Origin: Cyprinodon diabolis
Lineage: Eukaryota; Chordata; Actinopteri; Cyprinodontiformes; Cyprinodontidae
Length of the DNA stretch: 64,000 nucleotides
Assembly (NCBI GenBank): GCA_030533445.1
Contig: CM060072.1
Location: 23,335,267 to 23,399,266, forward strand
Reading direction: 5' to 3'
In this document: positions 11,869 to 22,316 of the stretch, piece by piece
How positions within the stretch are numbered: the first letter of the stretch is position 1
How the letters are laid out: the number at the start of each line of letters is the position of its first letter
Position numbers and translations under genes: made by a program
The notes under the pieces: generated by a model
The model's input: the letters and a program-made list of their open reading frames with translations, nothing else
Database searches by the model: none
Told to the model about the DNA's origin: nothing

Positions 11869-12354
11869 TGTCATGATTCTGCATTTTTTGGTTCTGTTTA
11901 AGCTTTCTTTATGAGTTTTCAGTTTCACTTTGATTCATGTTTTTCTGTGTTTTCTAGGTTTATTTGTTTCATTTACAAATATTTTGTGGTGTTTTCTGGA
12001 TGTATTCGAGTTCTTTTGTATTTCTTGTTTATCCTCTTGTGTCAGTCTTCTTTCCGCCAGCCATCTTCTAGATTCCTTTGTCCACACCTGCTTCCAATCT
12101 GCTGATTAGCTTGGTCTTTGTTTCTGTCTGCCATATATACTGTACACCTCCTGTTCAGTCACTGTTTGCTGGTTCTTCGTCATTTCTCTGCTCCACATAC
12201 GTTTCCATGACATCTCCTAGATTTTGGTGTTTTTGTATTTTGTTATTTTTCAATTTTTTCTTCCATTGCAACTTTTTTTTTATTAAACTTGCAAGAAACC
12301 ACCTCAGCTTCCATCTTTGCATTTGGGCCCTTCAAACCTCCACTCAACCTAACA
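11869..12354 (+). mobile_element. Solo LTR with 5-bp target duplication
   Basis: Starts TGTCATGATTCTG and ends CAACCTAACA. The flanks are TGCAG on both sides (11864-11868 and 12355-12359), an exact 5-bp duplication as made by retroviral-type integrases. Inside are a polypyrimidine-rich body and ATTAAA near 12282 as a possible poly(A) signal. No internal region remains, consistent with LTR-LTR recombination. Confidence 0.75.
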
Positions 12355-12359
12355 TGCAG

Positions 12360-14154
12360 GTCTCACTTGGGTTGATTGTGAACATGATTTTTAAAAATGC
12401 TATTCAATTAAATCTGGTATACTTTATTAGTTCTAAAGGTTTTGTTGTAATATATCGTAGGGGTTTCTTAGATGAGCTGTAGATGCAATGCGTCAAAAGT
12501 AATTTTGCGCCATCCCCAACCTTTCGACACCTACCACAGATCCCTTGCACACTGTTCCAATCAGAATGAAAGAGATGCATGCTTTTCACGTACAGAAAAA
12601 TTAGAAAAGCACTTAGAGAGCGTAGACCTCTGTCAGGCAGCAAAATTTGCTAAAATTGGCACATGATCTGGATCATTACCGCATTTTAATGATTGTTTTC
12701 TTGGAATGAGGCATACATCTGTTAAAAAAATACATAAAATCTGTTAATAATTTTTTAATTGATCCTGCTAACAAACCCACAACGCTTTGCTTTCTTGTTC
12801 TTTTTGTTTACAGTAAAATACCTCAGGACTTTTTGAGTCCAGTGCTGTAACTCCCAATACTCACTGCTGCCATGCTCTGGTTTAATTGGGAACTTCTTGC
12901 TCTGTCAAATATCTTGATCTCATGTTAGAGAATCTTTAAATATATTCCCGTATCCAGATTATTATTTGGATCAAAACCATATTATATGGATTGTTCCTTG
13001 GTATGAGGCACACCACTGATAAAAATGTATTTTAAAATCTGTCTATAATCTTTTTCGATATTTTGAAAACCGACAAACTAATGCCGATGAAAACATAACC
13101 TCCTTTTGGGAGAAAATAAGACATTACTTTAGGAAATGAGGGAAGAAGGATGGCACATAAAAGAAAATAATGAGCATAGAAAGATATAAATATAAATGTG
13201 TTTTATAAGGTTAACATACACATTACTTCTTTTAAGTCCAAAGTATTACACTTTTATAACCTTTACAATGAGGTCACAAGGTGGTTTCCTCCCCATGGTT
13301 TATTCTATAAGTTCATAATAAACATAACGAAGTTGACAACAAAAAGTTATTTGGATAGAGAACACATCCGTTTTTAGTGTGTACTAAATTTTTTGTTCTT
13401 ACGCTTACATCCTTTTCACTGGTTACGTAGTGCGCTGCCCACTGTATTTTTTAGAGTATACTGTACAAGCTTCAGCAATACTGTAAGTATAAATGCCTGA
13501 AACCATTGTTCAGGCCTCACGCCGTCTGCGGGCACATGCAAAGTTTGACCATTAATCAGTCTTTAGCAGCAGCAGTGGCGCCTTTAGATATCCTTGATCA
13601 TCTAGGCATCTTAAGTTTGGACGTAAAAGAAGACAGTGTCTCTGCCTCACAGACTAAAATTTGGAAAATAACCTGATAACTAAAAGAGTTGCCTCCGTAC
13701 TCTAACCCAATCTTTCAGATTCATCAGACATCCGATGTATCGTTAAGCTTGATTTTTAAGGGGGCTATAAAAGATGAAAGAAAGCCAATGAAGGGAAGCC
13801 CAAATAGGACCCCTTTTGCACAGCTTTGTGTCAACAGGCAAGTTTATCTCTTGGCTGCCAGCCACAACGTTTAACATTATCTTGTGACCTTTACACAATC
13901 TCAGCTCTGATAAAAACTCAGATTTCCATCCATAACCTCTGTGCTGACCCTTAGCTGAAAAATCTTTTTACAGCAATGGCCAGAAATGAAGCCATGACAA
14001 TTCAGCAATTGCAATATTCTTATTGAAATAATGTTGATTATGCTTAAATAATGATACCATACAGGTAAAGTTATTAAAGCTGAAAGAAAACATTATAAAT
14101 CCTTTGGCATTTACCATTTTGTAAAGAGGTGCTTTGTGGTTCCAATTCTTGAAC
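12360..14154. other. No gene seen
   Basis: AT-rich intergenic sequence. Nothing recognised beyond the preceding solo LTR. Confidence 0.5.
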
Positions 14155-14170
14155 TGTATGATGTGTCATA

Positions 14171-14370
14171 TTCTGGTGAAGATTCTCAGTCATCCAGGTC
14201 ATAGCCGTTTAAAAAAAAAAGTTCAAAAAACAATCCACTGGACTTTGTTTCCAAGTTTGAAGACGTTTTGCTTTGAACTGAAAAAGCTTCCTGGATGGGA
14301 AGCGAAACATCTTCAAACTTGGAAACAAAGTCCCGTGGATTGTTTTTTTTATATTATTTTTTTTTCTAAA
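14171..14370. mobile_element. Short hairpin element between 16-bp direct repeats
   Basis: A 200-bp block flanked by the identical 16-mer TGTATGATGTGTCATA at 14155-14170 and 14371-14386. Inside, 14225-14269 and 14304-14348 are inverted 45-bp arms with about three mismatches, so the strand can fold into a long hairpin. The right side is T-rich. The length of the duplication is more like target-primed insertion than a cut-and-paste transposon, but the inverted arms suggest a MITE; the class is unresolved. Confidence 0.7.
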
Positions 14371-14386
14371 TGTATGATGTGTCATA

Positions 14387-16401
14387 GATTTGGGGTGCAG
14401 ATTAGGAGATCATTTATTATTTCCTGTCCTAATGTACACTTCAGGGGACTATATATGCAACATATTGAGAAGTGTTGAGGATGCCTACAAACATAACTAC
14501 TTCCCAGTTTTCAGTTGGTCTTTTTAATAAAACTTACATTAAACAGCCTGTCAAGCAACCCAGAAGGATTGTCAGCAACTGACTGATCTGTGGTTGTTAT
14601 TTTCCAGAAACAAATCCTAACAACATTGTCAGGATTGTTCATTACAAACTCATTGTATCCATAGGTGTTGATTGAACAAAAGAACAAAACCTTATTTAAG
14701 TTGTTACAAGTGAGAGGTGCAATTAATTTGTTTCTGGTGCATTGAAATAACTTAATTGATATAGGAAGATTTTGGTTTCCTTTGAAGGGATAATTTAAAT
14801 ATTCCTGGTCACTCATAGTCATCATTATTCATAAATTCCAACTACAACCAGTGTAACAGCCTGTATTGATTACTACAGGCCCCCTCTTTGGCTACACAAA
14901 GGTAACTGCTCTGTGTTGCTAACTTCCTAAATATATATCGCTAAATTTTACAAGCAAGCAGACACCTCCACTGACTCTTTTTTCATCAAATCTAATGAAT
15001 TTTTTCTGTTGGCTATACAGACTTTATGAAAGCTTGCACTATACTACTTTACTGCAGCCATGGGTTGTTAATGTCTTTATAAGTACTAACTGGCTACCCA
15101 ATGGCACAAGATCCGGTCTTACTCTGTGGCAAATGTGCATCTAAGACCACATTTGTTTCAATGTGACACCATAACTTAATTTGTTTTAATCTTTTTGTTA
15201 CTTTTAGGTTGGATTCTATAAAAAAAACAAAAAGTATTTACTTTGACCATCAGAGTAAAAACTCTTCCAGGTTCCTAAAAATAATAGGTTAATGAATGTC
15301 CTCATAAAAAACTAGTTAATTGAATTTATTTAGTCAAAAAAGGCAAAATTTTAATTTTTGCTAATTGTGCCTTCCTCCCCATTATTTTTCTTTTTCCTCT
15401 CTTATTCATAACAATTACATGGTCTCAAGTAATTATCAGTATTTTATGATCATGTGATTCTTAGCTCTTTAAAGACAGCCAATATTTACTTTCTTTAACA
15501 AGGATTTAGCAGCAATAACTTAATCCTTCAAATCTGATTAAACTGATTTTTTTCCCTAAATTACTAGCCATTCCAATTCCACATACTGACAGAGTAGAGA
15601 AATTTAGTGAAGCTGAACTATTTTCCATTGATGAAATTGACCAGAAACATTTTTTTAATCAAAGATTCATGTCAAAAGTAATAGAAGCATGATAGCATTG
15701 CCTTAAGCTGTTTCACAGGAAAACAGTGTCAGCAAGAGACACAGGTGAGCTTACTGAAGACTGTATGCATGTAAAATGTTTCTTTTAGAAAGAAAGTAGC
15801 TCTCCACACTTTAAATTAAAACTCTATATTAGCTTGTTTAATGTGACTAACATTTTTGTAATCTTTGTAAGCATTAAAATCGAGCAGCCGGACATACCAG
15901 GTGGTTCTGAGTTATTGTAACAATTTTGTTTTTTACTGAAATATCCTACATTTGGTTGTGAAAAACAGCATAAATTCCTCTGAAACTGTTAAAATCATGA
16001 TCCCCGTAATACAGAGCTCAGAACCGCATTATTATTATGAAGTTGGGCTCTGAGTTTGGAATTGCAGAAACTGACAACAACTATTTAAATTTGGATCAGC
16101 AACAGCAAGTATTTACAATATAAGATCCACATCAGCCTCCAGTTTGTTTTTCAACATTTTTAAAATTCCCAACATCATCCCGACTGGAAGTGGAAGCGCT
16201 GGGGGCGATAATGGCAGATTTTTGAAAACAATCCGTCAGTGTTTGGCTCAACCAATCTCCTCTGGGTGGGATGCCGTAGCTCACGTTTGTGTTTTACTAA
16301 ACAAAATTAAAAAGAAAAGTCCCTCCTCCACCCTTGTAGCTAAAGTTTCATCAGACTGTCATTCCTCCCAGACTCTTACTGCGTTCCCTGTCTCATCTTA
16401 A
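14387..16401. other. No gene seen
   Basis: AT-rich. The minus-strand frame at 14511-14825 shows no recognisable domain and no support for being a gene. Confidence 0.5.
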
Positions 16402-16520
16402 CCGGTCCGGCAGAAGACTGCCATGTTGAGCCTGGTTCTGCCAAAGGTTTCTTCCCAATGGGGAGTTTTTCCTCTCCACTGTCGCTTCATGCTTGCTCAT
16501 CATGGACAGGTTCTATCAAC
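16402..16520 (+). repeat. Interspersed repeat, plus-strand copy
   Basis: Contains TTGAGCCTGGTTCTGC and GGGAGTTTTTCCTCTCCACT, the same unit as at 1225-1328 in opposite orientation. Confidence 0.6.
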
Positions 16521-18090
16521 CTGTGTTATCCAAGCGGGACTTCCATCTTCCAGGTCCCTAAGTGAAGCTCTAGTATCAGCTCACGCAGTCCACTGGATCT
16601 CCCCATAAAGCTCAGCAGATCTTCTCGCTAACCAGCAGTCTACAGACTGACCAACTTCATCTATCTTCACTCCACCACCAGTTTCAGGCCAGGGGGGAAA
16701 CAGCCCTTTTCTTTACTCCTGTTCATGCATATTAAACAAAATTCAGCGCTGATGATTCCTTCCGAGGTCTGTGCGCCAAAGACTAAACTAATTGTATCAA
16801 TAAAATGGTTCTAATTATCTTTTTCTTTCTGTGTTTTTCAGATTGAAATGGGGGTTGAAGCAAAAAAAAATGCAACACGTGTTCCTAATCTGTTACCCTG
16901 CCACTACTGTTTTCTTCCCCAGTCACTAAGAGTTCTCTTGTTATTTTGATTAAAACTATTTTATTCGGACACATTTAAAATTATCATTTTGATCATCAGA
17001 AACAACATTTGTTATAAAAAAAAAAATAGTGGAAAATGTAAATATCATTTCATCAACACTTTCAGTGACAGTTGCTTAAAAAGCCTTCCTGGAGAAACTG
17101 CCAGGACGAAAAAATATCAACTTGTAGTTGATACTGATAACTGTCAAATCACTAAGTCTCATATATTTCAAATTAAAAAGCTGTATTTTACCATCTTTAC
17201 ATGTAGGGCCCCAAATTTGCTCATTAATCTTTTAGCTCAATGTATTTCATTTTGCTGCATTATGAAGACATTTAAAGTACCAGGTAATACTAAATCGTCG
17301 AATGGGTTTTTTAACAACAACTTTGCAAACCTTTTTAGTTTGTTGTTACAAAGACAGTTTTGCAGGCAGGCTGTATAGCATGGTAAGTTACTTAACAAAA
17401 CTCCCAAAAAAAGACCTTCAGTAAACAATCTACAGGTATTTTCCTCAGTGATACCAAGTTACTTTGGTTAATTGGTTAGTTTCTCCTAGATCTTCACTTC
17501 TTTGCTGCATACTAAGTTGCGAGGCTTGTTTTTCTCCCCGGTAGTCCCATTTTTACAAGCAACATTCCTGCCCCCTCAACAATTTGGACTGCATCAGTTC
17601 TGCTATCTCCCTGCTTGTGGAGAAGGTGGTGTCAGAACTGCGAAGGGGCCAGCCTGCGCAGGGGCATTTGCAAAAGGGGGGGAAGGGCATGTCTGCTGGC
17701 AACGAGGGTGAGTAGATCAGTGAGGCTCAGTGTCTGCGAGCCGGTGATAAGATTCCAGGATTTTCCCAGTGTGACAGGCCAGCTCATGAGCCGTACACCC
17801 ACCACATGACCCTCTCTGACTAACCCCCCCAAACACACACACAGCTCCGCCCTCCACCTCCACTTCTCCCAGGGTCCTTCTCGTCAGCAAGCAGGAGGCC
17901 GCAAACACCTGCAAACCTACCCCAAATCTCTTAAGGTGAGGATCTTAATCTGAGATACTTGTGGCGTTTAATAAGGGCACAGAACTGAATCTGTGTATTA
18001 CTATCACACACTCATTTAACTCTTACTCTAGGTGTGCTGTCTCTTTCTTTCTCTCTGGCTCACTTCTCTTTCTCTATCTCTGCCTCTTCA

Positions 18091-18117
18091 CCCCCCCCCC
18101 CCCCCCCCCCCCCCCCC
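18091..18117 (+). repeat. Poly-C tract (27 C)
   Basis: Uninterrupted C run, then T and more C. It underlies several artefactual proline-rich frames. The length may be an assembly estimate. Confidence 0.9.
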
Positions 18118-18333
18118 TCCCCCCCTCTTTTCCTCTCCCTTGGATGGCAGGTCAGGTGGTGAGCAGCACGGCTCGGAGGAGGTAAGGACGCCACGGTGCA
18201 CATTAATAATGAAAGGCCTCAGCCACCACCCCCAGAAACACACACACACACATTCACCCCATCACGCACACACTCCCCCCATTGCCATGGCGATGGCACT
18301 AGCCCAGTGCTGTTACCTAGGAGTGTGTGTGTT

Positions 18334-18353
18334 GGGGGGGGGGGGGGGGGGGG
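18334..18353 (+). repeat. Poly-G tract (20 G)
   Basis: Uninterrupted G run about 220 bp after the poly-C tract; the two could pair. Confidence 0.9.
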
Positions 18354-20064
18354 TTTGGGATATAGCTCCACTCTCCAGCTCTCCTCTTACAAAGCTGATC
18401 ACAAGCTCGTACACAAACGCGCCACGCTGGGCCTTCCGCTGTGGACAGTCGCTAATTAAAACCACACTTTTGGCTGTGGAAGAAAATCCGCATCCACTTC
18501 CCCTCCTGGATGGAAGGAAGCAGCTTTTAAAACTGCACAGACACTCAACACTTTTCAGTACATGGAAAGGGAGGGTTTTTACTGAAAACCCATCTGAATT
18601 TAACCAAGTTTTAAAGTATAGTCAAAAAGTTTATTTATTCAATTAATTAAATCAGATTCACATTAAAGGTGGAAGTAGACTGACCAAAATAAATAAGTTC
18701 TAATAAATTTAAAACTTGACTTGACTTAATCCATATATTCCCAGGGTTTAGATCAGGGCACTTCACTTTCTAATCTAGAATAGTAAAACGAGTGTGCATT
18801 AATAGCTACTTTTGGCACGAAGTAGAGGTTGACAAGTCATGCTAATTAAAATAATAGTATGTCAATAAATAGCAGAACATGATTAAAACATAAGTTTGGT
18901 ATATTGTTGTAAACCGCTGCGATAAAAGCAGTAGGAAGAAAAAAACTTTTAAAGTCTATCAGTAATCTTACTATCTAGTAATCTTTTTATATTACTGGCA
19001 AGCAGAATTTTAATGCATGTCACTTTAAATGTTATGACTTACCAAATGTTATATTAAGAACTATTCTCTTATTGGGATATTATAAACAGTTTAAATGAAT
19101 ATAGAAGATTGTATTGGACTAACATCAACTTTGTAAATAGGGAAAAAGCATAAGGTGGTCTAAAAAAGAGATTTTTCGTTTCCATAGCCCAGGTTTTCCA
19201 CTCCAGACACAAACTCTCCGCAATAATTTCAAGGCTTCTCCGTCCGCCTAATTTTACTTATGCTTAGATACAGAGCTCTGTTAGCATTTTTAGCAATAGA
19301 TCTGTGCTGCTCATCATCCTAATAGAGAGTGTCAATGACTGTTGAACTGTCAGGTCATATCAGCATCCTTCACAATTGTATCCAAAGGGTAAACATGTCT
19401 TTGTCTGAATTTTAAGTTTGAAGTGATATAAGATAAACATTTAGAATATGTTTTACTATGTTGTGCAAAAAAAAAAATCATATTTTCCATCAGCCTTGTT
19501 TTCACTGGAACTTCGATAGGCATCCAGCTCGAAACACTTTTATCCAGGTTTCCTTAGCTTCACTTCGGTAATCCATGACTGCCATCGATCTCCTGCATTT
19601 CAAGTCGTGCTTTCTGACTATAAATGTCAGTGAGCGGAGCGAGTGACACAAAGACCTCGAAAGGAAAGGAAAAATCATTGACAATAAACGAGATTTAGGA
19701 GGATTTTCACAGGGTTTTCATGCACTCTGAAGAAACACGGCAATCAAACATGTTCTTATTCAAACATCTTTTAAATCACTTTGGTTACATTTTAGCACAG
19801 CAAGGCTCCATCATTCCAGTGTAGGAAGATTACACAGGCAGCAAGAATGGACATGGTGGGGATCCATGTTACCACCATCTTTCTTTTGCTTTTTAAGAGT
19901 TTTCTGAGGGTAAGAATTTATTTTCTTCTTTTCATGCCATCCAATTAAAAAAAAAAGAAACATTTCTCATAACCTGTGAAAAAATTCATTTTCTTACTCA
20001 AAACCGCTTTTAAAAAAACATGCAAATAGACAATCAGACAAAACATTGAAAATGTAAATTTTGA

Positions 20065-20090
20065 CACAAATACATGCATTCCTTTTTATT
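20065..20090 (-). terminator. cxxc5: Polyadenylation signal and cleavage region for cxxc5
   Basis: On the minus strand AATAAA lies at 20090-20085. A CA dinucleotide follows at 20076-20075, then a GT-rich downstream element TGTATTTGTGTC. This is the usual metazoan order (hexamer, 10-30 nt, CA, GU-rich) and lies about 1 kb past the stop codon. No transcript data were used. Confidence 0.5.
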
Positions 20091-21072
20091 CACAAAACAA
20101 GTCCAATTTTCTAAACAAATACAAAGATCGAGATGTTTTTTTGTTTTTCAAAAGCTGCAGCTACTTAGCAACTTAAAGAAAAAACCTCAGGAAAATTTAA
20201 CAAATAAATCAACAATTTAAGAATAAAAAAAAAAAAAAATGCAATCTTTACTCAGTGCGTTCAGTAGGGTAAACTCAGAGCAAGTGCTGTCTCTTGGTGC
20301 TATTGCCCTGAACAGTACTGGCACATGCTCAGTAGGGCCACAGTAACATAAGGCTGCCAGTTTCACAAGAGAGGAAAAGTTTGAAAATGAAAAGAAGGAC
20401 TTATTAAGGAGATTACAGTAGTGATGACTTCAACTCAGGTGCTTTGCCCAGCAATAACATCCACTTTCATTTTCAACTTGACAGCCTCACATTTAGAATC
20501 ACTTTCTCCATCCATCTTCAACCAACTTAAGCATAAACTAGACAATGGTTTAGGTAACATAACAGTGAAGAGTTACGATGTTTGCCATTAGCCGCTAACT
20601 TTTAGAATATAGCTGTAAATTTACATTCTCTACACAAGTACCAAATCTTTTCACACATGAACAACATTAACACCAAACACAGAAATTAGTTGATTGTCCA
20701 CCATCTGTCCAAGATTTCTGTTTCTGGCAATGAGCGGTTCCGCGTTCAAGCAATAGAAAACAAAAAAAAAAAATAAAAATCCAGCCAGGGGGGGGAAAAA
20801 AAGGACAAAAAGGTAAGTAAAAATGCAAACAAAGAAAAAAGGAATGAAATGCCATAGATGTTTTTCTTTTATGCTTCATTTTTGGTTCAAGGAATAAGTA
20901 GGTGCATCCATAATCCGATGTTGTTGTTTTTTTTTTGTTTTCTGCTTTGTTCTTGTTATTTTTTTTATATAATTTTATTGTTGCTAGTTTGTTTATCAAC
21001 CAGTGTCTGTTCCGGAGACAATCCAGGAGTTGGCATTGCACTTGATGGCAGAGCTTTGGGTAAGGACGAGTC
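20075..21072 (-). other. cxxc5: cxxc5 3' untranslated region (inferred)
   Basis: Sequence between the cxxc5 stop codon and the first convincing polyadenylation site on the minus strand. It has no coding potential and is rich in A and T tracts. It contains GTGCAAT (21035-21041, minus strand), the complement of the miR-25/92 family seed, and a more complex, possibly constrained stretch at about 20270-20380. The 3' boundary is inferred from the poly(A) signal; later signals such as the minus-strand AATAAA at 19917-19922 could extend it. Confidence 0.6.
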
Positions 21073-21117
21073 CTACTGGAACCACCGGAACGCTGCTCCA
21101 GTAGGAAGCATCACCTT
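21073..21117 (-). CDS. cxxc5: cxxc5 terminal coding segment (last 14 codons plus stop)
   Basis: The minus strand reads KVMLPTGAAFRWFQ and then TAG. This is the conserved C-terminus of CXXC5, which normally follows the KKPSAALE that ends the main exon. It is too short to appear as an open reading frame of its own. The acceptor AG is at 21118-21119 behind a pyrimidine-rich stretch (GTCTGTTGTTTCTCCAAG). The phase is 0 on both sides (GAG then AAG), so joining keeps frame and gives 279 residues in total, against 322 in the human protein. The separating intron is 23,676 bp, long for a fish gene and swollen by transposons. I am confident of identity because residues, splice phase, strand and order all agree. 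Confidence 0.93.
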   Translation of the reverse strand, partial: KVMLPTGAAFRWFQ

Positions 21118-21982
21118 CTTGGAGAAACAACAGACAACAAGGGAGATGAGGGGAGGTGGAAAAAAAAGACAGAAGAAGAGATCGTTAATGAATAGCAATG
21201 ATTGCATATGAGTCTTTTTACAAATGTTAACCTAAGATAAAATAAAAAGCTGCTTAAAAATGTCCACATCATGCATGCATGATGTTCTCTAAATGTATCA
21301 TATCTGCCAGATCTTTGTAACAACACTGTTTACTGGAGAAACTTTTCTTGAGGAAAGAAAAATCCAATTAATTTTCATTATCTGTTAGCCATCAATTTAC
21401 AAAAACAAATAGACTACAATTTAAAACACCTTGTAGAACTATAGACAGTAATATAGATAGCTTAGGGAGATCTTAAAAATACATTCACACTATAATTCTT
21501 GCACTTATACATATTTAAACAGTGAAAAACTCTGATCTTTATTTTTTCCTCAAAAACTATGGAATAAAAGATAAGAAACACACAATTCTCTGCTATTCTT
21601 TAAAGAATACAAAACTACGAAATATTACAGTTAGTTGTCATTAAAATATATGTACTACAAATAAAGATAAATAAGAAATACAAATGTCAATAGAGGTAAA
21701 AAAGATGTTTAGAGAGATGAATTCTGTATATCATCTTTGTAAATCTGCTGCTAATTACGGGTACATAGTATGACAGAGAGCAAGATTTTTAGCAGATAAG
21801 GGAGTTTATTATTTTCCTAATTGTAAATCTGCTTATCTTTAAAAATACAACAACACCTTGTAGAAATATAGACACTAACAACATTGTACATTATCCATAC
21901 ACACAAAAAATAGGCTTAAAGCTTAAGCTTTACAAAAACCTGAAATTTATAATTGTCCATAACTTCTAAATTGAGTATACAT

Positions 21983-22316
21983 TTGGGCTGCAACGATTGT
22001 TTTGCAAATCGATTAATCTGTCTTTTATATTTTTAGATTCATCGAATAATAATTGGATAGCAAAAGGTTCCTTAAAGATTTTTTTTACAGAATTAAACCA
22101 GCTGAAACTAAAAATGTTCCACTTTTTATCTTAAATGCAAAATGTTTACATATTTCCTTTACAATTTTGGTATAATTGCTGCTCAAGGTGGGTTGGTCTG
22201 TGAGTTGCAGGCACTTTTTAGAGTCCCTATACTCCAGTAACCAATTACTAAATTAGTTAATGACTATTTCAATAATCGATTAATCATGATTAATCCGATT
22301 AATTGTTTCAGCCCTA
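21983..22316. mobile_element. hAT-type MITE
   Basis: 334 bp bounded by TTGGGCTGCAACGATT and, at the other end as reverse complement, TAGGGCTGAAACAATTAATC. Many ATTAATC-type subterminal repeats. The flanking octamers GTATACAT and ATATGCCT agree at 5 of 8 positions, so any 8-bp duplication is decayed. No coding capacity. Confidence 0.65.

Larger units (their letters stand above)
16521..20064. other. Intergenic sequence downstream of cxxc5
   Basis: Contains the poly-C and poly-G tracts and CA-rich simple sequence near 18236-18275. The segment 19500-19680 is of higher complexity. No exons recognised. Confidence 0.5.

Noticed and set aside
18032..18646. A 204-codon plus-strand frame
   Set aside because: It runs through the poly-C and poly-G tracts and CA-rich simple sequence, which suppress stops. 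The product is low-complexity proline, histidine and glycine runs.
20667..21041. A 124-codon minus-strand frame just downstream of the cxxc5 stop
   Set aside because: It lies in the 3' UTR and consists of lysine and phenylalanine runs from A and T tracts.
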